A stretch of 64,000 nucleotides of DNA, from positions 440,756,311 to 440,820,310 of the forward strand of contig NC_133538.1 in the NCBI RefSeq assembly GCF_048544455.1, given 5' to 3'. The notes under the pieces were generated by a model that was given only the letters and a program-made list of their open reading frames with translations, had not been told where the DNA came from and did no database searches. Each line of letters starts with the position of its first letter. Position 1 is the stretch's first letter. Both the position numbers and the translations under genes were made by a program. Positions 36,862-46,313 of the stretch are shown here, piece by piece. Source of the DNA: Silene latifolia (taxonomy: Eukaryota > Streptophyta > Magnoliopsida > Caryophyllales > Caryophyllaceae).

Positions 36862-38025
36862 CTACCTAGTAAATTTAGTTAAAACTCTTGCTGGCGAAAA
36901 AGGAGTAAATGACACAGGTATTGGAGTAACAAACCCCCTGGACAGGCCAATAGTGTCCCTAGGTTGAATCCTTAGAGAGCTAGCAGGTGGTGGTATTACC
37001 ACGGGCTCAGGCACAACAACAGGGTGTTGTTGAACCCTCCCCTTAGGGACCCATTTTTGTCTGACCTGCTGTTGTCCCTTCTGCTGCTTTGTCCTGCAAT
37101 CTCGTGCCAAATGACCCACACCCTTACACTCCGTACATATGACAGGCTTCCACTCATAGTGCACTATCTGCCTATGCACAACATCCAATTCATCCGTGAA
37201 TTCTATCACATCAGGCAACTCTGCACCCATTTTGACCTCAACCATCACCCTCGCATGCCCTATGAAGGTTTTCAGTTGTGTATTGCTATCACACCTCACA
37301 GGGACCCTAACCAGACCTGCAATCTTGTTCAATGCATTTCCCCAGAATTTGAGAGGTAACCCATAGAACCTGATCCAGATTGGCACCATATCAACAGCCT
37401 CTCGAATCAACTTAGCAGTCAGCGTCCATTCTTTGACAACCACAGGTTTGTTATAAAAAAAGACAGGCCCAGACTGTAAGACACGTAGCTTCATAGCCTC
37501 AGTTTTGAAGCGAACTAGAAATATACCATTGGAATGAAAAGAAATCTGATCATATTCAGTATATCCCCAAACCCGCTTAACAAAACCATCAATGATCTTA
37601 AACGGGGGATTCGCTCCAAGCACGTAACAGTAGACAGCAGTCGACCAAAACGCTAACTCAGATTTAGTATCATCAGAAGTCAAACGAAGAGGACTTACCC
37701 TTTCTGTATCGGACCCAGATCGCGAATTAACCTCCGTCCAATTACTCCCATCATCAGAATCTTCTTCAGCGATTGAATCCATACCATTACTAAAATTAAA
37801 AGGCCTGATTTCCCCATCCTCGTCAAGAACGCAATCCTCAACCTGAATATCAACTTGAGAATCGTCAATTTCCTGATCGAGATGTTGAAACCTAGACCCA
37901 GATTTATTATTATGTGAATTACTATTACTAATCTGTGTTTTTTGAGGAGTTTTTTTATTATTATTATGATTTACTACTTTAATTATTCTACTAGATTTAG
38001 ATTGATTTCGTTTTTGACGAGCCAT
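36862..38025 (-). CDS. LINE ORF1, DUF4283/zinc-knuckle RNA-binding protein
   Basis: Open for 387 codons from ATG 38025. The basic, Asn-rich head (MARQKRNQSKSS) is followed by an acidic stretch. The DUF4283 fold comes next (FWSTAVYCYVLGANPPFKIIDG ... ERF-type core) with VPIWIRFYGLPLKFW. One CCHC zinc knuckle (CTECKGVGHLARDC) lies near residue 300, with a Pro/Val-rich tail after it. This is the gag-like protein that coats LINE RNA. It precedes ORF2 by about 75 bp. No lesion is visible, although ORF2 is broken, so the insertion is probably fairly young. Confidence 0.88.
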   Translation of the reverse strand: MARQKRNQSKSSRIIKVVNHNNNKKTPQKTQISNSNSHNNKSGSRFQHLDQEIDDSQVDIQVEDCVLDEDGEIRPFNFSNGMDSIAEEDSDDGSNWTEVNSRSGSDTERVSPLRLTSDDTKSELAFWSTAVYCYVLGANPPFKIIDGFVKRVWGYTEYDQISFHSNGIFLVRFKTEAMKLRVLQSGPVFFYNKPVVVKEWTLTAKLIREAVDMVPIWIRFYGLPLKFWGNALNKIAGLVRVPVRCDSNTQLKTFIGHARVMVEVKMGAELPDVIEFTDELDVVHRQIVHYEWKPVICTECKGVGHLARDCRTKQQKGQQQVRQKWVPKGRVQQHPVVVPEPVVIPPPASSLRIQPRDTIGLSRGFVTPIPVSFTPFSPARVLTKFTR

Positions 38026-38091
38026 TGCTAATCAAAGATGAAGTTAACCTAAATCGTTTCTCTCTCTAGATTTTACCATCAGGTAGTTTTT

Positions 38092-38103
38092 GTACCAAAA
38101 ATA
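38092..38103. repeat. Target-site duplication of LINE, right copy
   Basis: GTACCAAAAATA, identical to 33253-33264. Confidence 0.9.
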
Positions 38104-39524
38104 AATACCTAAGACTACTAACAGAAGTTAGCGGAAGTAGGGTCGATCTCCACAGGGAGGCTATTATATCTATCTGCTAATCTAAGTCTGCCCGGTAACA
38201 AATGGGGGTTTTAAACTTGATTTCTAAACTAAAAGTGATTAAGGCAAGAGAATAAGAGAAAAGAGCAGTAAAAGCAAAGATGAGCAAAGTATGTGATCAG
38301 ATAAAGAGAAGTATGCTAGGAATTCGGTTCATCATGGAAATTAATCAACTCAATCGTAAATAGTTCAGACGATCTAACGTGAGAAGGGCAAGGAAAAGGT
38401 CCTTCTGGTCCGCTATCCACCCTAGATTACAACTAACTTCACTTCCGTACATCCTCATTAGGGTAGTCTACTGTTCATAACAGGTCTGTTCATTCCAATC
38501 TTCCGATCTAGGATTGAATTTAACCAATTTAACGGGTTTAGAAGCGTGCACTCAACTAAACGATTACAATTATATTGTGAATGAAACAGTTCTCACAATT
38601 TAATCAACTAACCTATTCACACAATCGTCAACTCACTACCATGGCTCCCCTAATCCTAACATAGGGGAATTTAGCTACTCATGCTATTAATGACACTAAC
38701 AATAACAACGATGAATAAACTAAAGAAAGACATAATGGATGAGTAATAAAGATGAAGCATAAATTAATAAAGACAATAAATAAGTAGAGATTAAGGAACA
38801 AGAATTAAGAACAAACAAAGAGGAATTAAATTAAGAGTAAAGAGTGAAGAAAGATTACAAAGATAAGATCCGGAATTAAGAAGCAAAGCAACGTAGCAAA
38901 GAGAAAGGAGCGGCAGTAATTAGGAGTAGTAATGTATGATAAAAGATGATAAAGCGTCTGTTTAACCTAATGACGTCTTCCTTATATAAGGAAAAGTGTC
39001 TGTGAAATAAACTAAGATAATCACGGAATAAAAATCCCGTGTAATTAAGCAAAATACTCGATCGAGGCATTTGACACCTCTCGATCGAGTAACTTCCCAG
39101 CAAATCCTCTCGATCGAACAAGTTAGGACTTCGATCGAGGACTTCCAATTCAGCCAACTTCGATCGAGCTCAGCAGGGTCTCGATCGAACACCTTGAACC
39201 ATTAAAAACACTCGATCGACCAAGAAAGCACTCAATCGAGCAGTTGGCCACTGAAAACAGCTTGCACACGTTTGGTCAGCTTACAAGGACTTCTTTTACG
39301 CTTCCCGAGGCATGGAACTTCTGCTCCAAATTCTCCATCTCCATAAATGCATGCTAAGAGGACTGAATAAGGCACAATTTTGCCACTTTGAGATCCATTC
39401 CTGCAAATGAGACAGAACAAACCAAAGTAGCCTATTCGGGGTATTTTGCAATACAAAACTATGAAATCGACATGGAAATGCGTGCAATAAGAGACTAAAA
39501 AGACTATATAAATTGCACGTATCA

Positions 39525-39950
39525 GTCACACTCAGCAATTAGATCCAATCGAGTCACAGATTTTCGCGACGGAACCTCCTGCCAGTCCTAAGGATCATCC
39601 GAGAGAACTAGTCCATTGACCAATTCAGTATCAATCTCGACATCCTCTTGTAACATCTAATCCACTTCTCGTCTCGCTTCCTCAATTTCCTCGTCAATTG
39701 TTTCTACATGAACATCTGCTACGATCTATTTTTGGTACTAGAAGAATTGTGTTTTTAATTATTACAATTATTAGTACTATTATTATTAATCGATGAACTA
39801 ATATTATTTTGTGAATTTGTTTGAGAATTATTATTTAGAGTATGAGATTTAGGAGGAGAATTGTTATTACGTTTCTTAGCCATTGCTGCGAAATCAAGGA
39901 AAGCCTAAAAATCAGATAATTTTCTCTCTCTTCCATTCTCATTCTACCAT
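39525..39950 (-). pseudogene. 5' end and ORF1 start of a second LINE
   Basis: The minus strand from about 39890 reads MAKKRNNNSPPKSH followed by an Asn/Ser-rich head and stops, like the ORF1 start of the LINE at 38025. A CT-rich leader (TTTTCTCTCTCTTCC on the plus strand near 39920) matches that LINE's leader too. It is cut at 39524/39525 by the Athila LTR. The rest of ORF1 is not present on this side. Confidence 0.65.
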
Positions 39951-40069
39951 ATTATGTTAATATGAGTAAAAGTGACTCATTTTGCAACTGTGTCATTTTG
40001 TCTCTATTTGAACTATCACCATAAACATTTAAATTCTTGTGAATATGTGACCACTTGGGTTATGAAAAA

Positions 40070-40513
40070 TGGCAAGTTCCCATGATATCCCTTAATTTTG
40101 TCAGATTTCCCATGGTACCCCTACTTTTAAGAATTTGCCTATGATACCCTTGAGGTTCCATTTTTGTGCCCATGGTAGCTCCTAATATAACGACCGTTAA
40201 ATGGACGTTAAGTTTTGATGATGTGACAATGAATTAGTAATTAAAAATTATTAATAAATATGAAATAAAAATGGAAAGCATGGGTACCATAGGAAACCTG
40301 ACAAAATTAAAGGATAACATGGGAAATTTCCTTAGTTGTTAGTTACTAATTTATTGTCACATCATCAAAACTTAACCTCCATTTAACGACCGTTACATTA
40401 GGGGGTACCATAGACACAGAAATGGAACCTCAAGGATACCATAGGCAGACTCTTAAAAGTAGGAGTACCATGAAAAATATGACAAAATTAAGTGGTACCG
40501 TGGGAAATTTCCG
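40070..40513. mobile_element. MULE-like inverted-repeat element
   Basis: Two long arms (about 40070-40240 and 40335-40513) are inverted copies of each other. Both contain TTTTGATGATGTGACAAT, CTACTTTTAAGA and TTGAGGTTCCATTT in the matching sense. Flanks TATGAAAAA (40061-40069) and TATAAAAAA (40514-40522) look like a 9-bp target duplication with one change. No transposase is seen. Confidence 0.7.
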
Positions 40514-40544
40514 TATAAAAAACATACAATCATCTCTAAATTCA

Positions 40545-40810
40545 TATGACCATACGAGAGTACAATGTTACCATTTAACAATCTATATGTTTTCATTTTA
40601 AGACTAAAGTAGCCAGATTGAAAGCTATTACATTTCCAAACTAAGGTGGTCACATTTTTCTTGACCATAAGAGAGTACAAATGTACGATTTGTATTCATT
40701 CATATATGTTATCATTTTAAGACTAAGGTGATCACATTAAAAGTTACTGCATTTCCATATTAAGATGGTCACATTTTTATGACCATAATAGAGCATATAA
40801 TGTTAACATA
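40545..40810. repeat. 119-bp imperfect tandem repeat
   Basis: CATTTTAAGACTAA recurs at 40594 and 40713, and ATGGTCACATTTTT or GTGGTCACATTTTT recurs at the same spacing. Roughly 2.3 diverged copies. No gene. Confidence 0.7.
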
Positions 40811-40832
40811 TTAGAGCAAATTATTAGCATTT

Positions 40833-40847
40833 GAGAATGTATATCTA
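40833..40847. repeat. Target-site duplication, left copy
   Basis: GAGAATGTATATCTA, identical to 41830-41844, flanking a truncated LINE. Confidence 0.9.
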
Positions 40848-41829
40848 CTGATGGAAACACTGAGTATAATAGAGTACCTTCTGTTGGGTGGCATAAAGTC
40901 TGTGTACCTAAGAGGGAGGGGGGCCTAGGATTGCATCAAAGTTACTATTGGAATGTGGCAATGATTGGTAAACTTGTTTGGTGGTTATGTTGTAAGCCTG
41001 ACAGATTGTGGGTTCAATGGGTGAACCACATCTACATTAAGAATGCTGAATGTTTGGATTATACTCCTTCTACTGATGTCACTTGGTACTGGAAGAAAGT
41101 GTGCAGAGTGAAGGAGATCATCAAAGAGGGTTTTGTGAATGGTCAGTGGAGTGTTGGTGTGGGAGATTATTCTGTCAGGAGGTGTTATGAATGGGTGCGA
41201 GAGAGGAGGGCTCATATGGACTGGTATAATGCTGTCTGGTGCCCTATGGCTCTTCCTAAGCACTCTTTTGTGGCCTGGATTATTACTCATCAGGGGCTCA
41301 TGTTGAAGGACAGGCTGAAGTATTTCCAAGTTAGTGCTGATGATTTATGTTGCATCTGTATGCGTGCTAAAACCCAGAACACCTTTTTCGTAGTGTGTTT
41401 TTCAAAGAAAGTCATTTTTTTGCGCGAGTGGGTTCTTGGCTCTCGGTTGATCTCAGTCAGCATAATATGTTGGCAGCTATTCCTAGAAGAAGATGGAGCA
41501 AACTGAAGAAGACTATGGCTACAGCAGCTTTACTTGCTTGTTGGTATGCTATATGGTTTCAACGTAATTCTGCTCGTCTGAAATTTGTTGTTGACAAACC
41601 TGAGTATGTTGCTACCCAGGTCAAAGTTTGTCTTAAAGCTAAGTTTTCTCATTGTATGCCATCTGGAATTAAGCAAGCTGATTCCAGATGGTTGGCCACT
41701 GTTTGTTAAGCTTATGTTTTAGGGGCACAAATTTGTATTAGTTTGAAAAATGTAATGTCTGGCAAAAACGGTTGTAAAATTTGCTTAATTAATGAAATGC
41801 TTACATTTTAGCAAAAAAAAAAAAAAAAA
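40848..41829 (+). mobile_element. 5'-truncated LINE (ORF2 C-terminus)
   Basis: 982 bp ending in a 17-A tail (41813-41829) and flanked by perfect 15-bp repeats. The reading frame covers the end of ORF2: LWVQWVNHIYIKN, then the zf-RVT region (MALPKHSFVAWIITHQGLMLKDRLKYF...CCICM) with a frame change near 41400, ending at TAA 41707. It is clearly related to the LINE at 33265-38091 but diverged, and was copied as a 5'-truncated product. Confidence 0.92.
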
Positions 41830-41844
41830 GAGAATGTATATCTA
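41830..41844. repeat. Target-site duplication, right copy
   Basis: GAGAATGTATATCTA, identical to 40833-40847. Confidence 0.9.
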
Positions 41845-42079
41845 GTTTTAATTAGATGTTAACAATCTAAGTTTAAATGGTAACATAACATAATGTTAAC
41901 AAATGAGACTAATATGTGACCATTCAGTAGTAAATTACTACAAACTATTTTTAAGCCAACTTGCACAGTATCCAGCCCATTTTATTGTCAAATGGTACTA
42001 TCCGACCCGTCTTCTATGACGGATAGTGCATGTCTTCAATGAGAATTTGTGATATGAGTCTTAGAGTTTTTAGATAATA

Positions 42080-42333
42080 CTCCCTCCATTCAACTCTATA
42101 TGGTACTTTTGTGTTTTTACGTTTGGTAACGCATGTTTTACATCGTAAATATCTATAGGTACACATTTGTAAAACTTGTAGAAGTTTGATATTTTTATTT
42201 TACTCCTAAAGACGAACAAAACAAGATTACACATGAATATATTTTATCTTATATATTGGGAGAAAATGGGAAGATTCTTCTTACTTGTGAATAGTGTACA
42301 AATGAAAAAGGTACCATTTGGAACTGAACTAGT
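42080..42333. mobile_element. Degenerate Stowaway-like MITE
   Basis: Starts TA-CTCCCTCCATTCAACTC. The right end reads, inverted, GTTCAGTTCCAAATGGTAC, matching the left arm after its first bases. TA flanks both ends. The right terminus lacks the canonical GGAGG, so the ends are tentative. Confidence 0.5.
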
Positions 42334-42339
42334 TTTGTG

Positions 42340-42398
42340 ACTTTGCAAACTCTAGCGGGCAACTTTGCCACTTTGCAAACTCTAGCGGGCAACTTTAT
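42340..42398. repeat. 30-bp tandem duplication
   Basis: ACTTTGCAAACTCTAGCGGG occurs at 42340 and 42370, two copies in a row. No other feature is seen between 41845 and 43274 except the Stowaway relic; the rest is AT-rich DNA without a supported gene. Confidence 0.85.
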
Positions 42399-43274
42399 AA
42401 TAATATAAGAGAATGTTGTATACTTGTATCAAGTCATCACTGAAAGAAATACCAGTCAACTTTTTTTTAGCAAACAATATATAGTAAATAACTATGTATG
42501 TATTGTATTCAAAGTAGTCAATAAATTCTAAAAAAACCTTTGGTCGGTGAATAGAAAATCTAAAGACGACTTAAGTAGAGAGGTTAAAATAACAAATGAA
42601 TTAAGGAAATGGGTAAGAAAATTTCTCATGCGTAGAGACGTAAAGTGCGTCTACCTTACAACAACCATACAAAGGATAATGTAAAACAGATAACCCATAA
42701 TCTTAACAATAGAAATACTCCACCAGTCCACCATTTATATTGATCAAACAGTACGGACGCTACAATATTCATAACATGATCATAAGATTGTAAGGAAATA
42801 TCAGCAATATCACTTTGTGGTTCATTTTAAACTATTAGATTCCAAAAACTCTCACATTCCAAATTTTTGTTTCAAACATGTTTTGTCTGTATTTGTACAT
42901 CTTGCTTTCGGAACCCATCCACCTTCCTATTTTGCCCCTCGTCGAAGAAGCTACACATGTCTGCTCTTCTACCAAGTGAATATGATAACAAAGTAATTAT
43001 TTTTATTCAAAAATAAATTGATACATGTAAAATATTCAATATATATACATTACGTAGCTGTTTTAAAGGATACTTGTGAGGAGTTCAATTAAAAATAAAA
43101 TTAATTCTACAAATGGCTAATAATCACTAAGTATTATGCACAACAAAACCAACATAGATAAAGAATAGCTTACATGGTGATATAAGGATTCTATAATAAA
43201 CCTTCCAACTCTAACTCTCCTACTGCAATCATTATTATAAAGTTAATTAACAATTAAAATTATCATTGAGGGGG

Positions 43275-43279
43275 TTAAT
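43275..43279. repeat. Target-site duplication of Cassandra, left copy
   Basis: TTAAT, repeated at 44061-44065. Confidence 0.85.
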
Positions 43280-44060
43280 TGTAACACCCCGGCCCAAACC
43301 GGGTCGGGAGCGGTTACTTATGATAGCTCATCAGGCTGTGTACATGGCCCACATATCAACACGGGTCCTTTATAGCACATTTTGTCCTCACTCATGCTCA
43401 TCCCGGGAACCTTCCCAGGAGGTCACCCATCCTAAGACTACACTCAGCCAAGCACGCTTAACTATGGAGTTCTTTTGCATTGATGACCATAAAAGAAAGT
43501 GCACTTTGTTGATATGAGTAGTACTTCCAATCCCTTTAAGCACTAGTCATTTAAGCCGATCACTAGACCTCTTCAATTAACGTGGGGTATTACAATCACC
43601 CCCACTTGAAGAACGCAACATCCTCGTTGCGCCTAGGAGCATAACCGCTAACCCAGAATCCTCCCCCACTAGGTGGGTGATCACAATGGAGCGTATAAAA
43701 ATGGCCTCCCATCACCACAAGGTCGCAGGGTTGCTCTGATACCACTTGTAACACCTCGGCCCAAACCAGGTCGGGAACGGTTACTTATGATAGCTCACCA
43801 GGCTGTGTACATGCCCACAGATCAACACGGGTCCCTTATAGCGCATTTTGTCCTCACTCATGCTCATCCCGGGAACCTTCCCAGGAGGTCATCCATCCTA
43901 ATACTACTCCCAGCCAAGCACGCTTAACTGTGGAGTTCTTTTGCATGGATGACCATAAAAGAAAGTGCACTTTGTTGATATAAGTAGTAGTTCCAATCCC
44001 TTTAAGCACTAGTCATTTAAGCCTATCACTGAACCTCTTCAATTAACGTGGGGTGTTACA
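43280..44060 (-). mobile_element. Complete Cassandra TRIM retrotransposon
   Basis: 781 bp: LTR 43280-43594 (315 bp), internal 43595-43746, LTR 43747-44060 (314 bp), flanked by TTAAT on both sides. Both LTRs run TGTAACACC...GTTACA or ATTACA. Each carries a block (about 43408-43480 and 43874-43946) whose minus strand is the 3' half of plant 5S rRNA (GTTAAGCGTGCTTGG, AGGATGGGTGACCTCCTGGG). The internal PBS is TGGTATCAGAGC (minus, 43733-43744). LTR-borne 5S-like sequence is the hallmark of Cassandra. It has no coding capacity and needs enzymes from other elements. Confidence 0.95.
43408..43480 (-). repeat. 5S rRNA-like block in Cassandra LTR
   Basis: The minus strand matches the second half of plant 5S rRNA, including the internal Pol III control region. 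It is part of the LTR, not a free 5S gene. The second LTR has the same block at about 43874-43946. Confidence 0.85.
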
Positions 44061-44065
44061 TTAAT

Positions 44066-44629
44066 ACTATCAGTCCATCACCAATTATATACAATAAGGA
44101 ATTGAAATAAAGAAAATTAAAATGAAAATAGAAAATAATAATGAATTGAATTATAAACTACAAAATATATAAGAAATAAGGTCGAAAATGTAAGTAATAT
44201 TATCAAGTACTCTGTTAAATAAAAGAATAAGGAAGAGATCATATCTTCAGTAGTTCAACGGAGGGTGCAAATTTCTGCGTAATTTCTTATACGCCCCCTA
44301 TACAATTATGTAAAAGGAATCTATATAAATACAAATAATATTCCATTACTCATTATAAAACAAATAATTACTTGCAAGATTCATTTTTCAAATTTCACGT
44401 GAAAAACCGCCTTATGCAAAAATCTCAAAAAAAAAAATCTTATGAAAATAGTTACCTCTCACCTCTTTAATTTTGTTAGTATTTTACTATGATAAGTATT
44501 TATAAGGTACCTAATAATGAAAGGATATTAGTATGACGAGTATTTGAAGAGTCGGAAAATGGTTGTTAATGACCACATTCAATGTGTTTACAAAGGTTAA
44601 AAGTTACTACTATAATAACATAAATCAAA
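44066..44629. other. AT-rich intergenic DNA, nothing recognised
   Basis: No ORF, repeat or element end could be supported in this stretch. Confidence 0.5.
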
Positions 44630-44638
44630 ATATAATAA

Positions 44639-44806
44639 GGGTTTTGATATATACAACCCAATGGGTTGTATTTAAGGAACTAATTAAAATATGCATTAAT
44701 TGCATTGGGTTGTGTATAATTTAGTCTTAAATTCCTAACTTAATACCAAATATGGAAAATATTAAATGCTTAAATACAACCCAATGGGTTGTATATATCA
44801 AAACCC
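44639..44806. mobile_element. 168-bp MULE-type MITE
   Basis: Terminal inverted repeats of 38 bp with one mismatch (44639-44676 and 44769-44806), starting GGGTTTTGATATATACAACC. 9-bp target duplications ATATAATAA at 44630-44638 and 44807-44815. A 9-bp duplication with long inverted ends fits Mutator-like elements. Each arm carries its own palindrome (CAACCCAATGGGTTG). Confidence 0.9.
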
Positions 44807-44837
44807 ATATAATAATGGTGAGTGAAAATAAAAAGGT

Positions 44838-45375
44838 AATCCCAATAAATAAAAGAATTATTGGTTAAATAAATAGGATTAATTGATAACCAAAATAAAT
44901 AGGGGTTAAGGAAGAGGAGGGCGTGGGAATGGGGCTGGTGTGCCGGGACGAGAGGGGATGTGTCTTGTGGGGTGCCTCGATTGTGCAGGTGCAAAGTTGG
45001 GACCCAAGGGTTGCTGAGGCGGCTGCTGTTCTCGAAAGCGTAAAGGAAGCGGTACGTTTTGGCCATACGAAGATTATCTTGGAAAGCGATTACCTACCTG
45101 TCATTGATGCGCTGAAGCGGAAGGCTGTGGGAAGAAGTATTTTCTCGCTTGTTATAGCTGATATTTTAGCTCTTTGCAATTCTTTTAGTTCTATTATTTG
45201 GTCTTTTGTTAGTCGAGCAAACAATTGTGTGGCTCATGAGTTAGCTCATCCTTTTCCTAGAGTAGCTAGTAGTTTTGTTGGATCGGAGACTCTAACTCCG
45301 TCTGTGAACAATGCTGTACTGTTTGATTTATCGGTAATTCAATAGAACCTTCGGGTTTCCCCTCAAAAAAAAAAA
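44838..45375 (+). mobile_element. 5'-truncated LINE with RNase H domain
   Basis: A reading frame at 44923-45345 encodes a plant RNase H-like domain (RVT_3 type): GMGLVCRDERG, AEAAAVLESVKEAV, ILESDYLPVIDAL, SRANNCVAHELA. The 3' end CTTCGGGTTTCCCCTC is followed by an 11-A run (45365-45375). The LINE type therefore differs from the one at 33265, which lacks RNase H. A GAAAATAAAAAG pair at about 44826 and 45381 could be a target duplication, but it is A-rich and uncertain, so the 5' boundary is approximate. Confidence 0.75.
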
Positions 45376-45798
45376 TTATGAAAGGAAAATAAAAAGTTTG
45401 TACTAATTTATTTCTTGTATTTGAAACTACAATTTTTTTAAAATTTTTTCTATTTATAAGCATATGACATATTGCATAGTTAGATATATAGATTATTAAT
45501 CATGTGTATTTAATTATAAGGGTAAATATGACTTAATCATGTGAGATGTACCACATATTATTTGGAGAATAGGAGGAGATTAGCTCATTAATCCATTGAT
45601 TTTAGCATTTAATAACTTTAGTTATTTATTTCTTAGTTTTTTTTATAAGTATTCTTATAAGAGATTTTATGATGATATAATATAAGTAGATGTGTATTTA
45701 AAATAGTGCCATGTCATAATAAACTATTACCATATCATATAACTATTACCATGTCATACATTAAACTATTGCCATTTCATATTAATTTCTGACATGTT
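45376..45798. other. AT-rich intergenic DNA, nothing recognised
   Basis: No supported gene or element. A short run of ACTATTACCAT-like direct repeats lies near 45723-45770. Confidence 0.4.
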
Positions 45799-45847
45799 AC
45801 ATTAAATAGATGTTTTTTTTTTGAGGGAAACATTAAATAGATGTTTT
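45799..45847 (-). mobile_element. Micro-insertion of a LINE tail
   Basis: ACATTAAATAGATGTTTT occurs at 45799-45816 and 45830-45847. Between the copies is only a T-run with GAGGGA, the inverse of the TTTCCCCTC-poly(A) ending of the LINE at 45375. This fits a LINE insertion truncated to its last few bases. Confidence 0.6.
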
Positions 45848-46019
45848 AGCCAACCCTTTTAATTATATTGTATAGATAGATGTAGGGGGTATGAGGTATT
45901 AAAATTTTGAAGACAAAAAAAGAGCCTAGGTTTTGAAATCCAAGCTTATATATTGACATAATGGGCTATCCTAATCAAACACTCCGCCAAAAACCCATGA
46001 AAAACTAGTCTCGCTGAAA

Positions 46020-46300
46020 CACGGATAATTGACTCGATCGAGTGCCAGCAATTCACTGATCGAGTCCCACCTACACTCGATCGAGTGCAACGCCTAAGTA
46101 GCTGGCTTCAAACCCTCACGAAAGTTACTCGATCAAGAATCCATACCTCACTAGGTCGAGTACCCCCTAACTCGAACGACGGGTATTACAAGTCAACGGT
46201 GAGCAAAGCAAGCAACACAAAAAGCATCCAACTATTTATCATTAGGGTTTGTAAGTTACTCGATCAAGCAATATCCTAACTTGATATTTATCGGAAACAG
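46020..46300. mobile_element. Athila-like fragment with TCGATCGAG motifs
   Basis: Four to six TCGATCGAGT or near copies (about 46033-46140, then 46257) in a stretch like the 3' or LTR parts of the Athila elements. No ends could be located. Confidence 0.45.
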
Positions 46301-46313
46301 TAACATATATAAG

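Larger units (their letters stand above)
33265..38091 (-). mobile_element. Near full-length plant L1-type LINE
   Basis: About 4.8 kb, bounded by 12-bp direct repeats. A T-run at 33265-33277 represents the poly(A) tail of the minus-strand element. ORF1 (38025-36862) is intact. ORF2 has a frameshift and stops. The 5' end lies at about 38091 with a short CT-rich leader (TTTCTCTCTCTAG). It inserted into the Athila 5' LTR. Confidence 0.93.
33237..39524 (-). mobile_element. Athila-like 5' LTR split by a LINE
   Basis: On the minus strand the LTR starts TGATACGTGCAATTT at 39524 and ends AGTATCA at 33237. Removing the LINE and one target copy leaves about 1449 bp, close to the 1505-bp LTR at 1924-3428. 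The part at 38104-39524 contains a TCGATCGA cluster (39058-39240), and the segment just inside the LINE junction has CTCCCTGTGGAGATCGACCCT like the other Athila LTR. The LTR's outer edge at 39525 abuts LINE ORF1 sequence. Confidence 0.8.

Noticed and set aside
43408-43480. 5S rRNA gene
   Set aside because: Only the 3' half is similar, and it occurs twice at the same place in paired LTRs, as in Cassandra; not a free 5S gene.
44826-45392. GAAAATAAAAAG pair as proven target duplication of the RNase H LINE
   Set aside because: A-rich 12-mer, offset by about 9 bp from the poly(A) end, in AT-rich DNA; could be chance.
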